From positions 997,001 through 1,061,000 of the forward strand of contig NZ_JABWRE020000001.1 in assembly GCF_014268815.2 (NCBI RefSeq): a stretch of DNA of 64,000 nt, written 5' to 3'. Within the stretch, counting starts at the first letter, position 1, and each line of letters begins with the position of its first letter. The notes under the pieces are model-generated. The model was not told where the DNA came from. It ran no database searches and saw only the letters and a list, made by a program, of their open reading frames with translations. Source of the DNA: Pseudomonas urmiensis. GTDB taxonomy: Bacteria > Pseudomonadota > Gammaproteobacteria > Pseudomonadales > Pseudomonadaceae. Made by a program: the position numbers and the translations under genes. Positions 38,310 to 49,300 of this stretch are shown one piece after another.

Positions 38310-41300
38310 ATGGACAAGACAACTGCTGAACGAATTGCCAAGCGCTTCGTCGCACTGCCGCTGGAACAACGTCGCCAGGTGCTCGACAAGATGAGCGCCA
38401 GTGGCCAGAGCTTCAAGCTGCTGCCGATTGCCGCCACCCGCCACGAGGTCGCGCGGATCCCGCTGTCGTATGCCCAGCAACGGCTGATGTTCCTCTGGCA
38501 ACTGGAGCCGACCAGCGCGTTCTACAATGTGCCGATGGCGGTTCGCCTGGAAGGTGAGCTGGACGTTGCGGCCATGGCCAAGGCCCTGGAATTGCTGGTG
38601 CAACGCCATGAAACCCTGCGCACCCGCCTGGTAATGGAGGAGGGCGAATGCTACCAGCAGATCCTCGACCAGTCGCCGGTGGCCCTGGCGCAGGTCAAGG
38701 TGGCCGCAGCTGACCTGGATACTTTGGTACGCGACGAGCTGCGCCGTCCGTTCGACCTGTTCAATGAGCCCTTGCTGCGGGTCAAGCTGTTCCAGGTCGA
38801 CCCCAGCCATCATGTATTGACGGTGTGCATGCATCACATCATCAGTGACGGCTGGTCCAGCGAACTGATGGTGCAGACCTTCGTCTCGTTCTACGATGCC
38901 TTGGTCGCCGGCCAGCCGGTCAACCCCGAGCCGCTGGCGATTCAGTACGCCGACTATGCGATCTGGCAGCGCGCCTGGCTCGAAGCGGGCGAAGGCGAGC
39001 GGCAGTTGCAGTACTGGCAGGCGCAGCTGGGCAGCGAACAGCCGCTGTTGGACCTGCCGCTGGACTTTCCACGCCCGGCTCAGCCCAGCTATCAAGGCGC
39101 GGTGGTTCGCGCCGACCTGCCGCCGGCACTCTCCAGCGCGCTGCGCAGCCTGGCCCAGAGCAAGGGGCAGACGGTGTTCATGGTCCTGCTCGGGGCGCTG
39201 GCGGTGGTGCTGTCGCGTTACAGCGGTCAGGACGACATTCGCATCGGCGTGCCCAACGCTGGGCGTAATCGCAAAGACCTCGAAGGCCTGATTGGCTTTT
39301 TCATCAATACCCAAGTGCTGCGGGTCCAGGTCGATGAACAGGCGACCTTCGACAGCCTGCTCGAGCAGGTCCGCCAAGTGGTGGCCGAGGCCCAGTCGCA
39401 CCAGGAGCTGCCTTTCGAGCAGTTGGTCGATGCGCTGGCGCCTGAGCGTAACCTGAGCCATAACCCGCTGTTCCAGTTCAAGCTCAACCAGAATGTCGCT
39501 GGCGAGGCGGCCGGCAGCGAGCAGAGCAAGACCCTCAGCGGCCTGAGCGTGGAGGAGTATCCACTGAGCGGCGCCGACGCCCGGTTCGACCTGGCCTTCG
39601 ACTTTACCGACAGCGGCGAACAGATCCAGGCGTACTTCACCTATGCCACCGACCTGTTCAAGGCCAGCACGATCGAACGCATGGTCGGCGCGCTGCATGC
39701 GTTGCTGCAGCGCCTGGTCGATACCCCCTCCAGCCGCTTGCTGGCTCATACCGAAGGCCAGCGGGCACTGCTGCCAGGTGAGCAGGCCGAGTTCCCCTGT
39801 GAAGACGTCCTGGCCCTGTGGCGCCAGGCCGTGCAGGGCGCTGGCGAGCGACCCGCAGTGCGTGCTGGCGCCCAGCAACTGAGCTACAGCGAGCTTGACC
39901 GGCAGTCCAACCAGCTGGCCCACCATCTGCAAACCCTGGGGGTGGCACCGGGTGACCTGGTTGCCCTGTGCCAGGAGCGCTCGGTCGAATGGGTGATCAG
40001 CTTGCTGGCGGTGCTCAAGGTCGGCGCCGCATTCCTGCCGCTGGACAGCGCCCAGCCAGTCGAACGGCTGGCGCAGCTGGTCGGCGACAGTGGTGCGGTC
40101 CTGCTGCTGCAAGATCCGCAGGTTGCCCTGAGCGGTCTTGAGGCTTGCCCGGCGATGCCATTCGATGCTGACGCCTGGCGGCATTGCCCGAATTCGCCGC
40201 TCGATACCGCCGTGGTGCCTGCCCAGCCGGCCTATGTGATCTACACCTCAGGCTCCACCGGCCAGCCCAAGGGCGTGGTGGTGGCGCATGGCACCCTGGC
40301 CAACTATGTGCAGGGCATCGAGCAGCGCTTGCAGCTGCCAGCAGGCGCCAGCATGGCGATGGTTTCCACCGTGGCCGCCGACCTGGGCCATACCGTGCTG
40401 TTCGGGGCGCTGGCGGGTGGCCGGCTGCTGCATCTGCTGTCGCGCGAGCACGCGTTCGATCCGGACGCGTTTGCCGGCTACATGGCCGAGCATCAGGTCG
40501 ATGTGCTGAAAATCGTCCCAAGCCACCTGCAAGGGCTTCTGCAGGCCAGCGAGCCGCAGAAGGTGCTGCCGCGCCAGCTGTTGATCGTCGGGGGCGAGGC
40601 CTGTCCATGGTCATTGGTGGAAAAGGTCGCTCAGCTCAGGCCCGACTGCCGGCTGGTCAACCACTATGGCCCTACCGAAACCACCGTCGGCATTCTCAGC
40701 CACGAGGTCACCGAGCTTGAGCCCGGTACGCGCACCGTGCCGGTCGGCAAGCCCTTGCCCAACAGCCATGTGTGCTTGCTCGATTCGGCGCTTAACCCGG
40801 TTGCCGAGCGGGTTGCCGGTGAGCTGTATCTGGGCGGCAAGGGTGTGGCCCAGGGTTACCTGGGCCGGCCGGCGATGACTGCCGAGCGATTTGTCCCCGA
40901 CCCAACCGGCCAGGGCACGCGCTTGTACCGTGCTGGCGACCGCGCCCGTTTGCAGCAGGGCAAGGTGGAGTTTCTTGGCCGCGCCGATGAGCAGGTGAAG
41001 ATCCGTGGCTATCGGGTCGAGCCCGGCGAGATCGGCGAGTTGCTGCGTGGCCTGCCCGGCGTGCAGGACGCGGTGGTCGTGCCGATGGCGCTGGAGGGCG
41101 ACCCGGATCGCCTGCAACTGCTCGCCTATGTGGTAGCCCCCGCGAGCTCGGCAACTGAGTTGCTGAGCCAATTGCAAGCGCGCCTGCCTGACTACATGGT
41201 GCCCGCCCACCTCGTACTGCTTGAGTGTCTGCCGCTGACCGCCAACGGCAAGCTCGACAAACGCGCCTTGCCCAAGCCGGAAATTGCCAGCAAGGCTTAC

Positions 41301-44300
41301 GTGGCACCGGTCGGTGAAATAGAAGAAAAGCTCGCCGCGATCTGGGCCGATGTGCTCAAGCTGGAACAAGTCGGCACGGGCGATAACTTCTTCGAACTGG
41401 GCGGCGACTCCATCCTCAGCCTGCAGATCATCGCCCGGGCCAAGCGCCAGGGAATCAAGCTGTCGCCCAAGCAATTGTTCGAGAAGCAGACCATCGCCGC
41501 GCTGGCCCAGGTGGCTAAGCTGGTGCAAGACAAGCCCAAACCCGCCACTGTCGCAACGCCAGAGGCGGGCGGGGCAATCGCCCTGTTGCCGATCCAGGCG
41601 CGCTTCTTCGACACCGCCATCGAACAGCGCCACCACTGGAATCAGGCCGTGTTGCTCACGCCATTGCAGCGCTTGCAGCCCAAGGCGCTGGACCAGGCCC
41701 TGACGACAGTGCTCAACGAGCATGAAGCCTTGCGCCTGAGCTTCACCTGCAATGACCGCCAGTGGCACGTCGAGCCACGTCGGCAGGCTATCGAAGCCTT
41801 GTTGCAAGTGGTCACGCTGAACCAGCCGTCGGCGCTCGAAGCGCACGCCACCCAGATCCAAGCCAGCCTCAGCCTGGAGCGTGGAGAATTGGTCAGGGCC
41901 GTGCTGTTCGAACTGCCTGGCGGTCAGCAGCGGCTGCTGCTGGCGATCCATCACCTGGTGGTCGATGGGGTGTCCTGGAGGATCCTCCTCGAAGACCTGC
42001 AAAGCGCCTACCAGCAGGCCAGCCAAGGCCAGCCGATCAGCCTGGCGGGGCGTTCTGCCAGTTGCAGGCAGTGGGCGCAGCGGCTGACCGAGTATGCGCG
42101 CAGCGATGCCTTGCTGGCCGAGCGCAGCTATTGGTTGCAGGCCTTGAGTGAGGAGGATGCGCAGTTCCCCTGCGACACGCCTGGCGCTGCTGCCACCTTG
42201 CGGGAGGCAGCCCATGCCAGTTCGCGCCTGGACAAGGCCCTGACCCACAAGCTGCTGAAGGTTGCCCCGGCGGCCTATCGCACCCAGGTCAATGACCTGC
42301 TGCTCACCGCCCTGGCCCGCGTACTGTGCCAATGGAGCGGACAGCCAGCGGTGAGCATTCAGCTCGAAGGCCACGGCCGTGAGGACTTGTTCGACGACCT
42401 GGACCTGAGCCGCACGGTCGGCTGGTTCACCAGCTTGTTCCCGGTGCGCCTGAGCCCGCAAGGCAGTGTCGGCGACAGCATCAAGCGCATCAAGCAGCAA
42501 CTCTGGCAGGTGCCCAATAAAGGGATTGGCTACGGGGTGCTGCGCTACCTGGGGGATGCCGAGTTCGCTCGCCAGCTGGCCGACGTCGCCCAGCCACGGG
42601 TGACCTTCAACTACCTGGGGCAGTTCGACGGCAGCTTCAGCGAGGATTCCGGTGCGCTGTTCGTGCCGGCCGGGGAAAGCGCCGGGCGCAGCCAGGGCGA
42701 GGATGCACCGTTGGGTAACTGGCTCAGCGTCAACGGCCAGGTCTATGACGGCGAACTGCGTCTGGACTGGACCTATAGCCGCGAGATGTACCGCGCCGAG
42801 ACCATCCAGGGCTTGGCCCGCGCCCTTGAGCAGGCGCTGGAAGAGGTGATCATGCACTGCCTGGAGGATGGCGCCCAGGGCGTGACCCCAGCTGATTTCC
42901 CGTTGGCCGGCCTGAGCCAGGCACAACTCGATCGCCTGCCGGTGGCGGCGCGCGACATCGAAGATATCTACCCCTTGTCGCCCATGCAGGAAGGGCTGTT
43001 GATGCACACCCTGCTGGAACCGGGGTCGGGTATCTACCTGATGCAGTACTGCTACCAGGTCGACCATGCAATCGACATCGACGCCTTCAACCAGGCCTGG
43101 AAGACGGTCATCGCCCGCCATGATGTCCTGCGTACCTCGTTCTGCTGGGACCTGGGCGAGCGCATGGTGCAGATTGTCCATCGGCGTACCGAGCCTGCCT
43201 TGCGGGTGCTCGACTGGCGCCACCTGTCGCCCGCCGAGTACGAGCCGGCGCTGCAGGCCGAGCTTGAACAAGAGTTGCAGCGCGGCTTTGCCATGGACAA
43301 AGAAGTGCCGTTGCGCCTGCGCCTGATCCAGCTGGGGGCGGACCGCTTCGGCTTTGTCTTCAGCAACCACCACGTGCTGCTCGATGCCTGGTGCCGGATG
43401 GGGGTGGTCGATGAGTTCTTCAAGGTCTACCAGGGCTTGCTGGGCGGGCAGACGGTGCACTTGCCGACGCCGCCGCGTTACCGCGATTTCATCGCCTGGT
43501 TGCAGCGTTGGGACCGTGACGCTTCGCGCGGCTTCTGGCGCCAGGAGCTGGCGGGCTTCGAGCGTCCCACCGCGCTGCCGTTCGACCGCGCGCCGTCGCG
43601 CGAGCAGGCTCAGGGCAGCGTCGCTGACCAACTGGTGTACCTGAGCCGTGAGCAAAGTGCCCAGCTGGCGCAGCGCGCCCAGGCGGCGCAACTGACGGTC
43701 AATACCCTGGTGCAAGGCGCCTGGGCGCTGTTGCTACAGCGCTACAGCGGTGATCGGGATGTGCTGTTCGGGGTGACTGTGGCGGGCCGACCGGTCGAGT
43801 TCCCAGAGATGCAGACCACGGTCGGGCTGTTCATCAACAGCATCCCGCTCAGGGTGAAACTGCCAGGGGCGCAAGCAGGCCTGAGCGCCAAGGCTTGGCT
43901 CAAGTCGCTGCTCGAATACAACCTGAACCTGCGTGAGCACGAGCATTTGCCGCTGGTCGACATCCAGGCGTGCAGCGAGATCGGCAGTGGCCAGGCGTTG
44001 TTCGACAGCCTGTTCGTGTTCGAGAACGCGCCGGTGGAGTCCAGCGTCGGTGCGCAGGCGTCGAGCATGAAGGTCAAGGCGGGCAGCTCGCGCACCCACA
44101 CCAACTACCCGATCACGGTGGTGGTCTATCCAGGAGAAGTGCTGGGCCTGCACCTGTCGTATGACCAGCGCCTGTTCGATGGCGACACCATCGCGGTATT
44201 GCTGGCCGACTTCCAGGCCCTGTTGCTGGCCTTGAGCGAGCAGCTGGATGCGGACTTCCACCAGGTAGCAGCGCGGCTTCAGGAGCAGGCCCGGGTGACC

Positions 44301-46196
44301 CCAGAGGCCTTGCCGCAAGCGCTGCAGCAGGGCTATGCGCGGCTCTTCGATGCCACCGTGGCGCGGGTGCCGCAACTGCCGGCAGCCCGTTGCAGTGGGC
44401 GCCAGTGGAGCTATGAGGAGCTGGATGTGCAGGCCAGCCGTCTGGCGCTGAGGTTGCAGGCCGCTGGGGTCGGCGCCGATGGCCTGGTTGCGGTGTTGGG
44501 CGAGCGCGACCTGTCGCTGTTGGGCATGATCGTCGGTGTGTTCAAGGCCGGTGCGGGCTACCTGTCGCTGGACCCTTCGCTGCCGCTGCGGCGCCTGAGC
44601 GAGGTGCTCGGCCTCAGTGGCGCGGCGCTGTTGGTCTGCGACCAGCGCTGCGCGCCGTTGGCCCAAGCGCTGCTCGCCGAGCTGGACCAGCCACCGGCGC
44701 TGCTGGTGTGGGAGCAGGTGCAGACGCTCGCCTCGCTTGCACCGCTCAAGCCATCGCCCGAGGCAGCCGGCAAGTTGCTGGCGTACGTGATCTTCACCTC
44801 CGGCTCGACCGGTGTGCCCAAGGGGGTGATGGTGGAGCAGGCCGGCATGCTCAACAACCAGTTGAGCAAGTTGCCCTATCTGGGGCTGCAAGAGCATGAC
44901 GTCATCGCCCAGACGGCCTCGCAGAGTTTTGACATCTGCGTGTGGCAGTTGCTCACGGCAGCGCTGCGCGGTTGTCGTGTGGAGATCTTCCCCGACGCTG
45001 TCGCCCAGGACCCACAGGCATTGTTGCAGCAGGTCGAGGCCACGGGGGTGACGGTGCTTGAGTGCGTCCCGGCGATGATCCAGGCGATGCTGGAACTGCC
45101 GGCCCGTGCGCTGCCCAACCTGCGCTACCTGCTGACCACGGGCGAAGCCATGCCGCCGGCCCTGGCCCGGCGCTGGCGCGAGCGCTATCCGCAGATCGAG
45201 TTGGTCAATGCCTACGGGCCGGCCGAGTGTTCCGATGACGTGGCGCTGTACCGCGTGCTCGATGATGCCCCGTCCGTGCATCTGCCGATCGGCACGGCCA
45301 CCGATCACAACCGTCTGTACGTGCTCAACGACCTGCTCGAACCCATGCCGGCGCGTGCTACCGGCGAGTTGCATGTGGCCGGCGTGGGGGTAGGGCGCGG
45401 CTACCTGGGCGACCCGGTGCGCACTGCCTTGAGCTTCGTGCCCGATCCGTTCAGCCACAGCCCGGGTGGGCGCTTGTATCGCACCGGCGATCTGGCGCGG
45501 GTGCGCGCCGATGGCCAGGTGCTGGAGTACGTAGGGCGGGCCGACTTCCAGGTGAAGATTCGCGGTTACCGGATCGAACTGGGCGAGATCGAGTCGCGGC
45601 TGCTGGCCCACGAGGCGGTGCACAGCGCCGTGGTGGTGGATGTGCAGGTGGCCGGCAGCAAGCAGTTGGTCGCCTATTGGGTGCCCCGGCAGGTGAGCGC
45701 GCAGGCGATGGAGCTGCGCGCCGTGCTCGCCGAGCACTTACGTAGCAGCCTGCCGGGCTACATGGTCCCCGGCTTGTGGGTGATGCTCGACAGCCTGCCG
45801 TTGACCGCCAACGGCAAGCTTGACCGCAAGGCCTTGCCAGCGCCGGATGCAAGCACTTCGCAGCAGCAGTACCAGGCGCCGGTCACCGCCGTGCAACAGC
45901 AGTTGGCACAGATCTGGAGCGAGGTGCTGGGCGTTGAGCGCATCGGCCTTGACGACGACTTCTTCGAGCTGGGCGGGCATTCGCTGCTGGTGGTGCAGGT
46001 GGTGGCCCGGGTAGGCAACCAGATGAATACCGAAGTCAGCCTGCGCGAGTTGTTCGAGCAGCCGACGCTGGCGGCGTTCAGCGAGGTCGTTGCGGCCCGG
46101 CAGGGGCATGGCGAGTCGATTCAGGACGAGTTGGCTAAATCCTTGGCAGCCTTGAAACGTCTTACTGCAGAGGAGATCGACGAGTTGACCCTGTAG
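38310..46196 (+). CDS. Pyoverdine peptide NRPS, two modules with internal epimerase (D-(OH)Asp, then Dab)
   Basis: This protein of 2628 residues is arranged C-A-T-E-C-A-T. Landmarks are HHIISDG near 175, YTSGSTG near 645, GGDS near 1031, E with HHLVVDG near 1214, post-epimerase C with HHVLLDA near 1687, A with FTSGSTG near 2162 (F replaces the usual Y), and GGHS near 2555. The first pocket reads DLTKIGHVG (Asp) and the second DIWELTADD (Dab). The E-domain predicts a D-configured Asp or hydroxy-Asp. The E-C-A-T half closely resembles the end of PvdL. The ATG at 38310 follows GGAGG at 7 bases and lies 2 bases after the preceding stop, so translation is coupled. Confidence 0.93.
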   Translation: MDKTTAERIAKRFVALPLEQRRQVLDKMSASGQSFKLLPIAATRHEVARIPLSYAQQRLMFLWQLEPTSAFYNVPMAVRLEGELDVAAMAKALELLVQRHETLRTRLVMEEGECYQQILDQSPVALAQVKVAAADLDTLVRDELRRPFDLFNEPLLRVKLFQVDPSHHVLTVCMHHIISDGWSSELMVQTFVSFYDALVAGQPVNPEPLAIQYADYAIWQRAWLEAGEGERQLQYWQAQLGSEQPLLDLPLDFPRPAQPSYQGAVVRADLPPALSSALRSLAQSKGQTVFMVLLGALAVVLSRYSGQDDIRIGVPNAGRNRKDLEGLIGFFINTQVLRVQVDEQATFDSLLEQVRQVVAEAQSHQELPFEQLVDALAPERNLSHNPLFQFKLNQNVAGEAAGSEQSKTLSGLSVEEYPLSGADARFDLAFDFTDSGEQIQAYFTYATDLFKASTIERMVGALHALLQRLVDTPSSRLLAHTEGQRALLPGEQAEFPCEDVLALWRQAVQGAGERPAVRAGAQQLSYSELDRQSNQLAHHLQTLGVAPGDLVALCQERSVEWVISLLAVLKVGAAFLPLDSAQPVERLAQLVGDSGAVLLLQDPQVALSGLEACPAMPFDADAWRHCPNSPLDTAVVPAQPAYVIYTSGSTGQPKGVVVAHGTLANYVQGIEQRLQLPAGASMAMVSTVAADLGHTVLFGALAGGRLLHLLSREHAFDPDAFAGYMAEHQVDVLKIVPSHLQGLLQASEPQKVLPRQLLIVGGEACPWSLVEKVAQLRPDCRLVNHYGPTETTVGILSHEVTELEPGTRTVPVGKPLPNSHVCLLDSALNPVAERVAGELYLGGKGVAQGYLGRPAMTAERFVPDPTGQGTRLYRAGDRARLQQGKVEFLGRADEQVKIRGYRVEPGEIGELLRGLPGVQDAVVVPMALEGDPDRLQLLAYVVAPASSATELLSQLQARLPDYMVPAHLVLLECLPLTANGKLDKRALPKPEIASKAYVAPVGEIEEKLAAIWADVLKLEQVGTGDNFFELGGDSILSLQIIARAKRQGIKLSPKQLFEKQTIAALAQVAKLVQDKPKPATVATPEAGGAIALLPIQARFFDTAIEQRHHWNQAVLLTPLQRLQPKALDQALTTVLNEHEALRLSFTCNDRQWHVEPRRQAIEALLQVVTLNQPSALEAHATQIQASLSLERGELVRAVLFELPGGQQRLLLAIHHLVVDGVSWRILLEDLQSAYQQASQGQPISLAGRSASCRQWAQRLTEYARSDALLAERSYWLQALSEEDAQFPCDTPGAAATLREAAHASSRLDKALTHKLLKVAPAAYRTQVNDLLLTALARVLCQWSGQPAVSIQLEGHGREDLFDDLDLSRTVGWFTSLFPVRLSPQGSVGDSIKRIKQQLWQVPNKGIGYGVLRYLGDAEFARQLADVAQPRVTFNYLGQFDGSFSEDSGALFVPAGESAGRSQGEDAPLGNWLSVNGQVYDGELRLDWTYSREMYRAETIQGLARALEQALEEVIMHCLEDGAQGVTPADFPLAGLSQAQLDRLPVAARDIEDIYPLSPMQEGLLMHTLLEPGSGIYLMQYCYQVDHAIDIDAFNQAWKTVIARHDVLRTSFCWDLGERMVQIVHRRTEPALRVLDWRHLSPAEYEPALQAELEQELQRGFAMDKEVPLRLRLIQLGADRFGFVFSNHHVLLDAWCRMGVVDEFFKVYQGLLGGQTVHLPTPPRYRDFIAWLQRWDRDASRGFWRQELAGFERPTALPFDRAPSREQAQGSVADQLVYLSREQSAQLAQRAQAAQLTVNTLVQGAWALLLQRYSGDRDVLFGVTVAGRPVEFPEMQTTVGLFINSIPLRVKLPGAQAGLSAKAWLKSLLEYNLNLREHEHLPLVDIQACSEIGSGQALFDSLFVFENAPVESSVGAQASSMKVKAGSSRTHTNYPITVVVYPGEVLGLHLSYDQRLFDGDTIAVLLADFQALLLALSEQLDADFHQVAARLQEQARVTPEALPQALQQGYARLFDATVARVPQLPAARCSGRQWSYEELDVQASRLALRLQAAGVGADGLVAVLGERDLSLLGMIVGVFKAGAGYLSLDPSLPLRRLSEVLGLSGAALLVCDQRCAPLAQALLAELDQPPALLVWEQVQTLASLAPLKPSPEAAGKLLAYVIFTSGSTGVPKGVMVEQAGMLNNQLSKLPYLGLQEHDVIAQTASQSFDICVWQLLTAALRGCRVEIFPDAVAQDPQALLQQVEATGVTVLECVPAMIQAMLELPARALPNLRYLLTTGEAMPPALARRWRERYPQIELVNAYGPAECSDDVALYRVLDDAPSVHLPIGTATDHNRLYVLNDLLEPMPARATGELHVAGVGVGRGYLGDPVRTALSFVPDPFSHSPGGRLYRTGDLARVRADGQVLEYVGRADFQVKIRGYRIELGEIESRLLAHEAVHSAVVVDVQVAGSKQLVAYWVPRQVSAQAMELRAVLAEHLRSSLPGYMVPGLWVMLDSLPLTANGKLDRKALPAPDASTSQQQYQAPVTAVQQQLAQIWSEVLGVERIGLDDDFFELGGHSLLVVQVVARVGNQMNTEVSLRELFEQPTLAAFSEVVAARQGHGESIQDELAKSLAALKRLTAEEIDELTL

Positions 46197-46203
46197 CGCG
46201 GTT

Positions 46204-46235
46204 GGCCAGGCCCAGGAAACACCCTGGGCCTGGCC
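46204..46235 (+). terminator. Strong hairpin just after the D-Asp/Dab NRPS
   Basis: A perfect 13-bp inverted repeat, GGCCAGGCCCAGG (46204-46216) and CCTGGGCCTGGCC (46223-46235), has a 6-base loop and starts 7 bases after the stop codon. It lacks a T tract. With the second hairpin it forms a two-part barrier between NRPS genes. Confidence 0.65.
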
Positions 46236-46259
46236 TGGCTCGTCAACTTCAGTACACCC

Positions 46260-46282
46260 AGAGCCGGCTCCTGTCCGGCTCT
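46260..46282 (+). terminator. Intrinsic-terminator-like hairpin before the last NRPS
   Basis: AGAGCCGG (46260-46267) and CCGGCTCT (46275-46282) form an 8-bp stem followed by TTCATTTGTT. It lies 85 bp before the start of the Gly-Ser-Orn NRPS. No iron-starvation box was seen between it and that gene. Confidence 0.6.
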
Positions 46283-46366
46283 TTCATTTGTTCGGCAGCA
46301 TCGTCGGCATGTCGCGGGCTGGTTGGCTCGCAGGCGGGGACCGGTGCCCTGGTAGGAGATGTTCTA

Positions 46367-49300
46367 GTGCAAGCATTGCTCGATTCCGTAGAGTCATTGT
46401 CGTCACGGGAGCGCAAGGCCCTGGCCGCCTTGCTCAAGCGGCAGGGTGTCAACCTCTATGGGGTCACGCGCATCTTCGCCCGTGACAGTGCCGACCCTAC
46501 GCCGTTGTCCTACGCCCAGGAGCGGCAATGGTTTCTCTGGCAACTGGACCCGAGCAGTGGCGCCTACAACATTGGTGCGGCGCTGCAACTGGCCGGTGAA
46601 CTGGACCCTCAAGCCTTGCAACGCGCCTGTCAGGCGCTGATCGAGCGCCATGAGGTGTTGCGCACGACGTTCCGCCAGGACGGCGAACGGGTGGTGCAGG
46701 TCATCCATCCTCAGATGCCTTTCCAACTGCAGCTCGAGCCACTGCCGCCGACTGCGCCTGAGGCTGCCGACGAAGGGCTCAGGCAGCAGGTCGAGGCGTG
46801 CATCGGCCAGCCGTTCGACCTTGAGCAGGGGCCGTTGCTGCGTATGCATCTGCTGCCACTGGCCGCCAACCTGCATGTGCTGGTGCTGAGCGTGCATCAC
46901 ATCGCCGCCGATGGCTGGTCGATGCCCATCCTGATCAACGATCTGGTGCAGTTCTACGAGGGCTTCAGCCAGGGCCGGGCGGTCAACCTGCCGGCGCTGG
47001 CGGTGCAGTATGCCGACTACGCCATCTGGCAGCGCAACTGGATGGAAGCTGGCGAGCAGGAGCGCCAGCTTGCCTATTGGAAGGACACCCTCGGCGGTGA
47101 GCAACCGGTACTGAGCCTGCCCACCAACCGCAGCCGCCCGGTGGTGCCCAGCGGGCGCGGCGAGCGGATCACGCTCGACATCGATGCCGACCTGCTGCAG
47201 GCGCTCAAGGCCTTGGCCAAAGCGCAGGGGGTGACCTTGTTCATGCTCCTGCTAGCCTCGTTCCAGACCCTCCTGCACCGTTACAGCGGCCAGCCGCAGG
47301 TGCGTGTCGGGGTGCCAGTGGCTAACCGCAACCGCAGCGAGATCCAGGGGCTGATCGGCTTTTTCGTCAATACCCAGGTGCTCAAGGCCGACTTCGACGT
47401 GCACAGCCGCTTTGTCGATGTCCTGCAGCAGGTGCGCGAGACCGCCCTGCAGGCCCAGACCCATCAAGACCTGCCGTTCGAGCAGTTGGTCGAGGCGTTG
47501 CAGCCCGAGCGCAGCATGAGCCACAGCCCGCTGTTCCAGGTCATGTTCAATCACCAGACGCGCAGCAGCGCCGTCCAGGCGCAGGTCAGCGGCCTTGATG
47601 TGGCGGGTTTGCAGTGGGATTCACGCACCACCCAGTTCGACCTGACCCTGGACACCAGTGAGCATGCCGACGGCCTGTTTGCATCCCTGACCTATGCCAC
47701 CGACTTGTTCGATGCCTCGCGCATCGAACAGTTGGGCCGCCACTGGCGCAACCTGCTGTTGGCGGTATGTCGTGAGCCGGGGCAGCGGGTCATCGAGTTG
47801 GCCCTGCTCGAAGACGACGAGCGCCAGCGGATCTCGGCGCAATGGAACCAGACGGCGATGGACTACCCGGTCGGGCAGAGTGTCTATCGCCTGTTCGAGC
47901 AGCAGGTGCAGCGCACCCCGGATGCCACGGCGTTACGCTGGGGCGAGCAGACGCTGAGCTACGCCGAGCTGAACCTGCGCGCTAATCAGTTGGCCCACGC
48001 CCTGCGCGAGCAGGGCGTGGGGCCTGAGGTGCTGGTGGGGGTGGCGATGCCCCGCGGCCCGCGGATGATCATCGGCCTGCTGGCGATCTTCAAGGCAGGC
48101 GGCGCCTATGTGCCGCTCGATCCAGACTATCCGAGCGAACGCCTGGCCTACATGATGGAGGACAGCGGCCTGGCCTTGCTGCTCAGCGAAAGCGCGGTGG
48201 TGGCGAGGCTACAGGTACCGGCGCAGGTGGCCTGCCTGTGCCTGGACAGCCAGGCAGAGCAGTTCGCGCACAACCCGGGCGACAACCTGGCCATCGAGGT
48301 AGCCGCGGATCATCCGGCCTACGTCATCTACACCTCCGGCTCCACCGGCCGGCCCAAGGGCGTCAGTGTGCGGCACGGCGCGCTGGTCAACTTCCTCTGG
48401 ACCATGGCCGAGCAACCCGGCATCGACGCCAGCGATCGTGTGCTGTCGCTGACCTCGCTGTCGTTCGACATTGCCGGGCTGGAGCTGTACCTGCCGTTGC
48501 TGCATGGGGCCAGCGTGGTGCTGCTGGCCGAGCAGCAGAACAAGGACCCTTTCGCCCTGCTCAAGGTTATCGAGCAGCAGGCGGTCAGCGTCATCCAGGC
48601 GACGCCCTCGACCTGGCGCATGCTCTTGGACAATGCGCCGGCGCAAGCGCTGCGCGGCAAGAAGCTGCTCAGCGGCGGCGAGGCATTGACCGGCGAACTG
48701 GCCCAGCGCCTGATCGACCAGGCCGGGCATGTGTGGAACCTCTACGGCCCGACCGAAACCACCATCTGGTCGGGGCTCGAACGGGTCAGCGACAGCCACC
48801 AGGTGTGGCTGGGACGGCCGATCGGCAATACCGCCTTCCATGTCCTCGATGCCCAGTTCGAGGCCGTTCCGGTGGGGGTCAGCGGCGAGCTGTTCATCGC
48901 TGGCGATGGCTTGGCACGGGGTTATCTGAACCGCCCAGGCCTTACCGCCGAGCGGTTCATCCCGGATCCGTTCGGTGCCGGACGTCTGTACCGCACGGGT
49001 GATCTGGTGCGTTATCGTGATGACGGTGTGCTCGAGTACATGGGGCGTATCGACCATCAGTTGAAGATTCGCGGGTTCCGCATCGAGCTTGGCGAAATCG
49101 AGGCCTGCCTGCAGGCGCACGAGGCCGTGCGCGAGATTGCCGTGATCGATGTCGATGGACCGCTGGGCAAGCAACTGGCGGCCTACATCGTCGCGCATGA
49201 GCCGGCCACCTTGCAGCTTGAGGATGCGCAACTGGAGGTCTTGCGCCAGGCGCTCAGAACCCATGCGCTGGGGCAGATGCCGGACTACATGGTGCCGACT

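Noticed and set aside
46202..46366. Longer N-terminus for the terminal NRPS starting at 46202
   Set aside because: The segment crosses two hairpins and has no NRPS similarity; the GTG at 46367 has a good ribosome binding site and typical NRPS leader residues.
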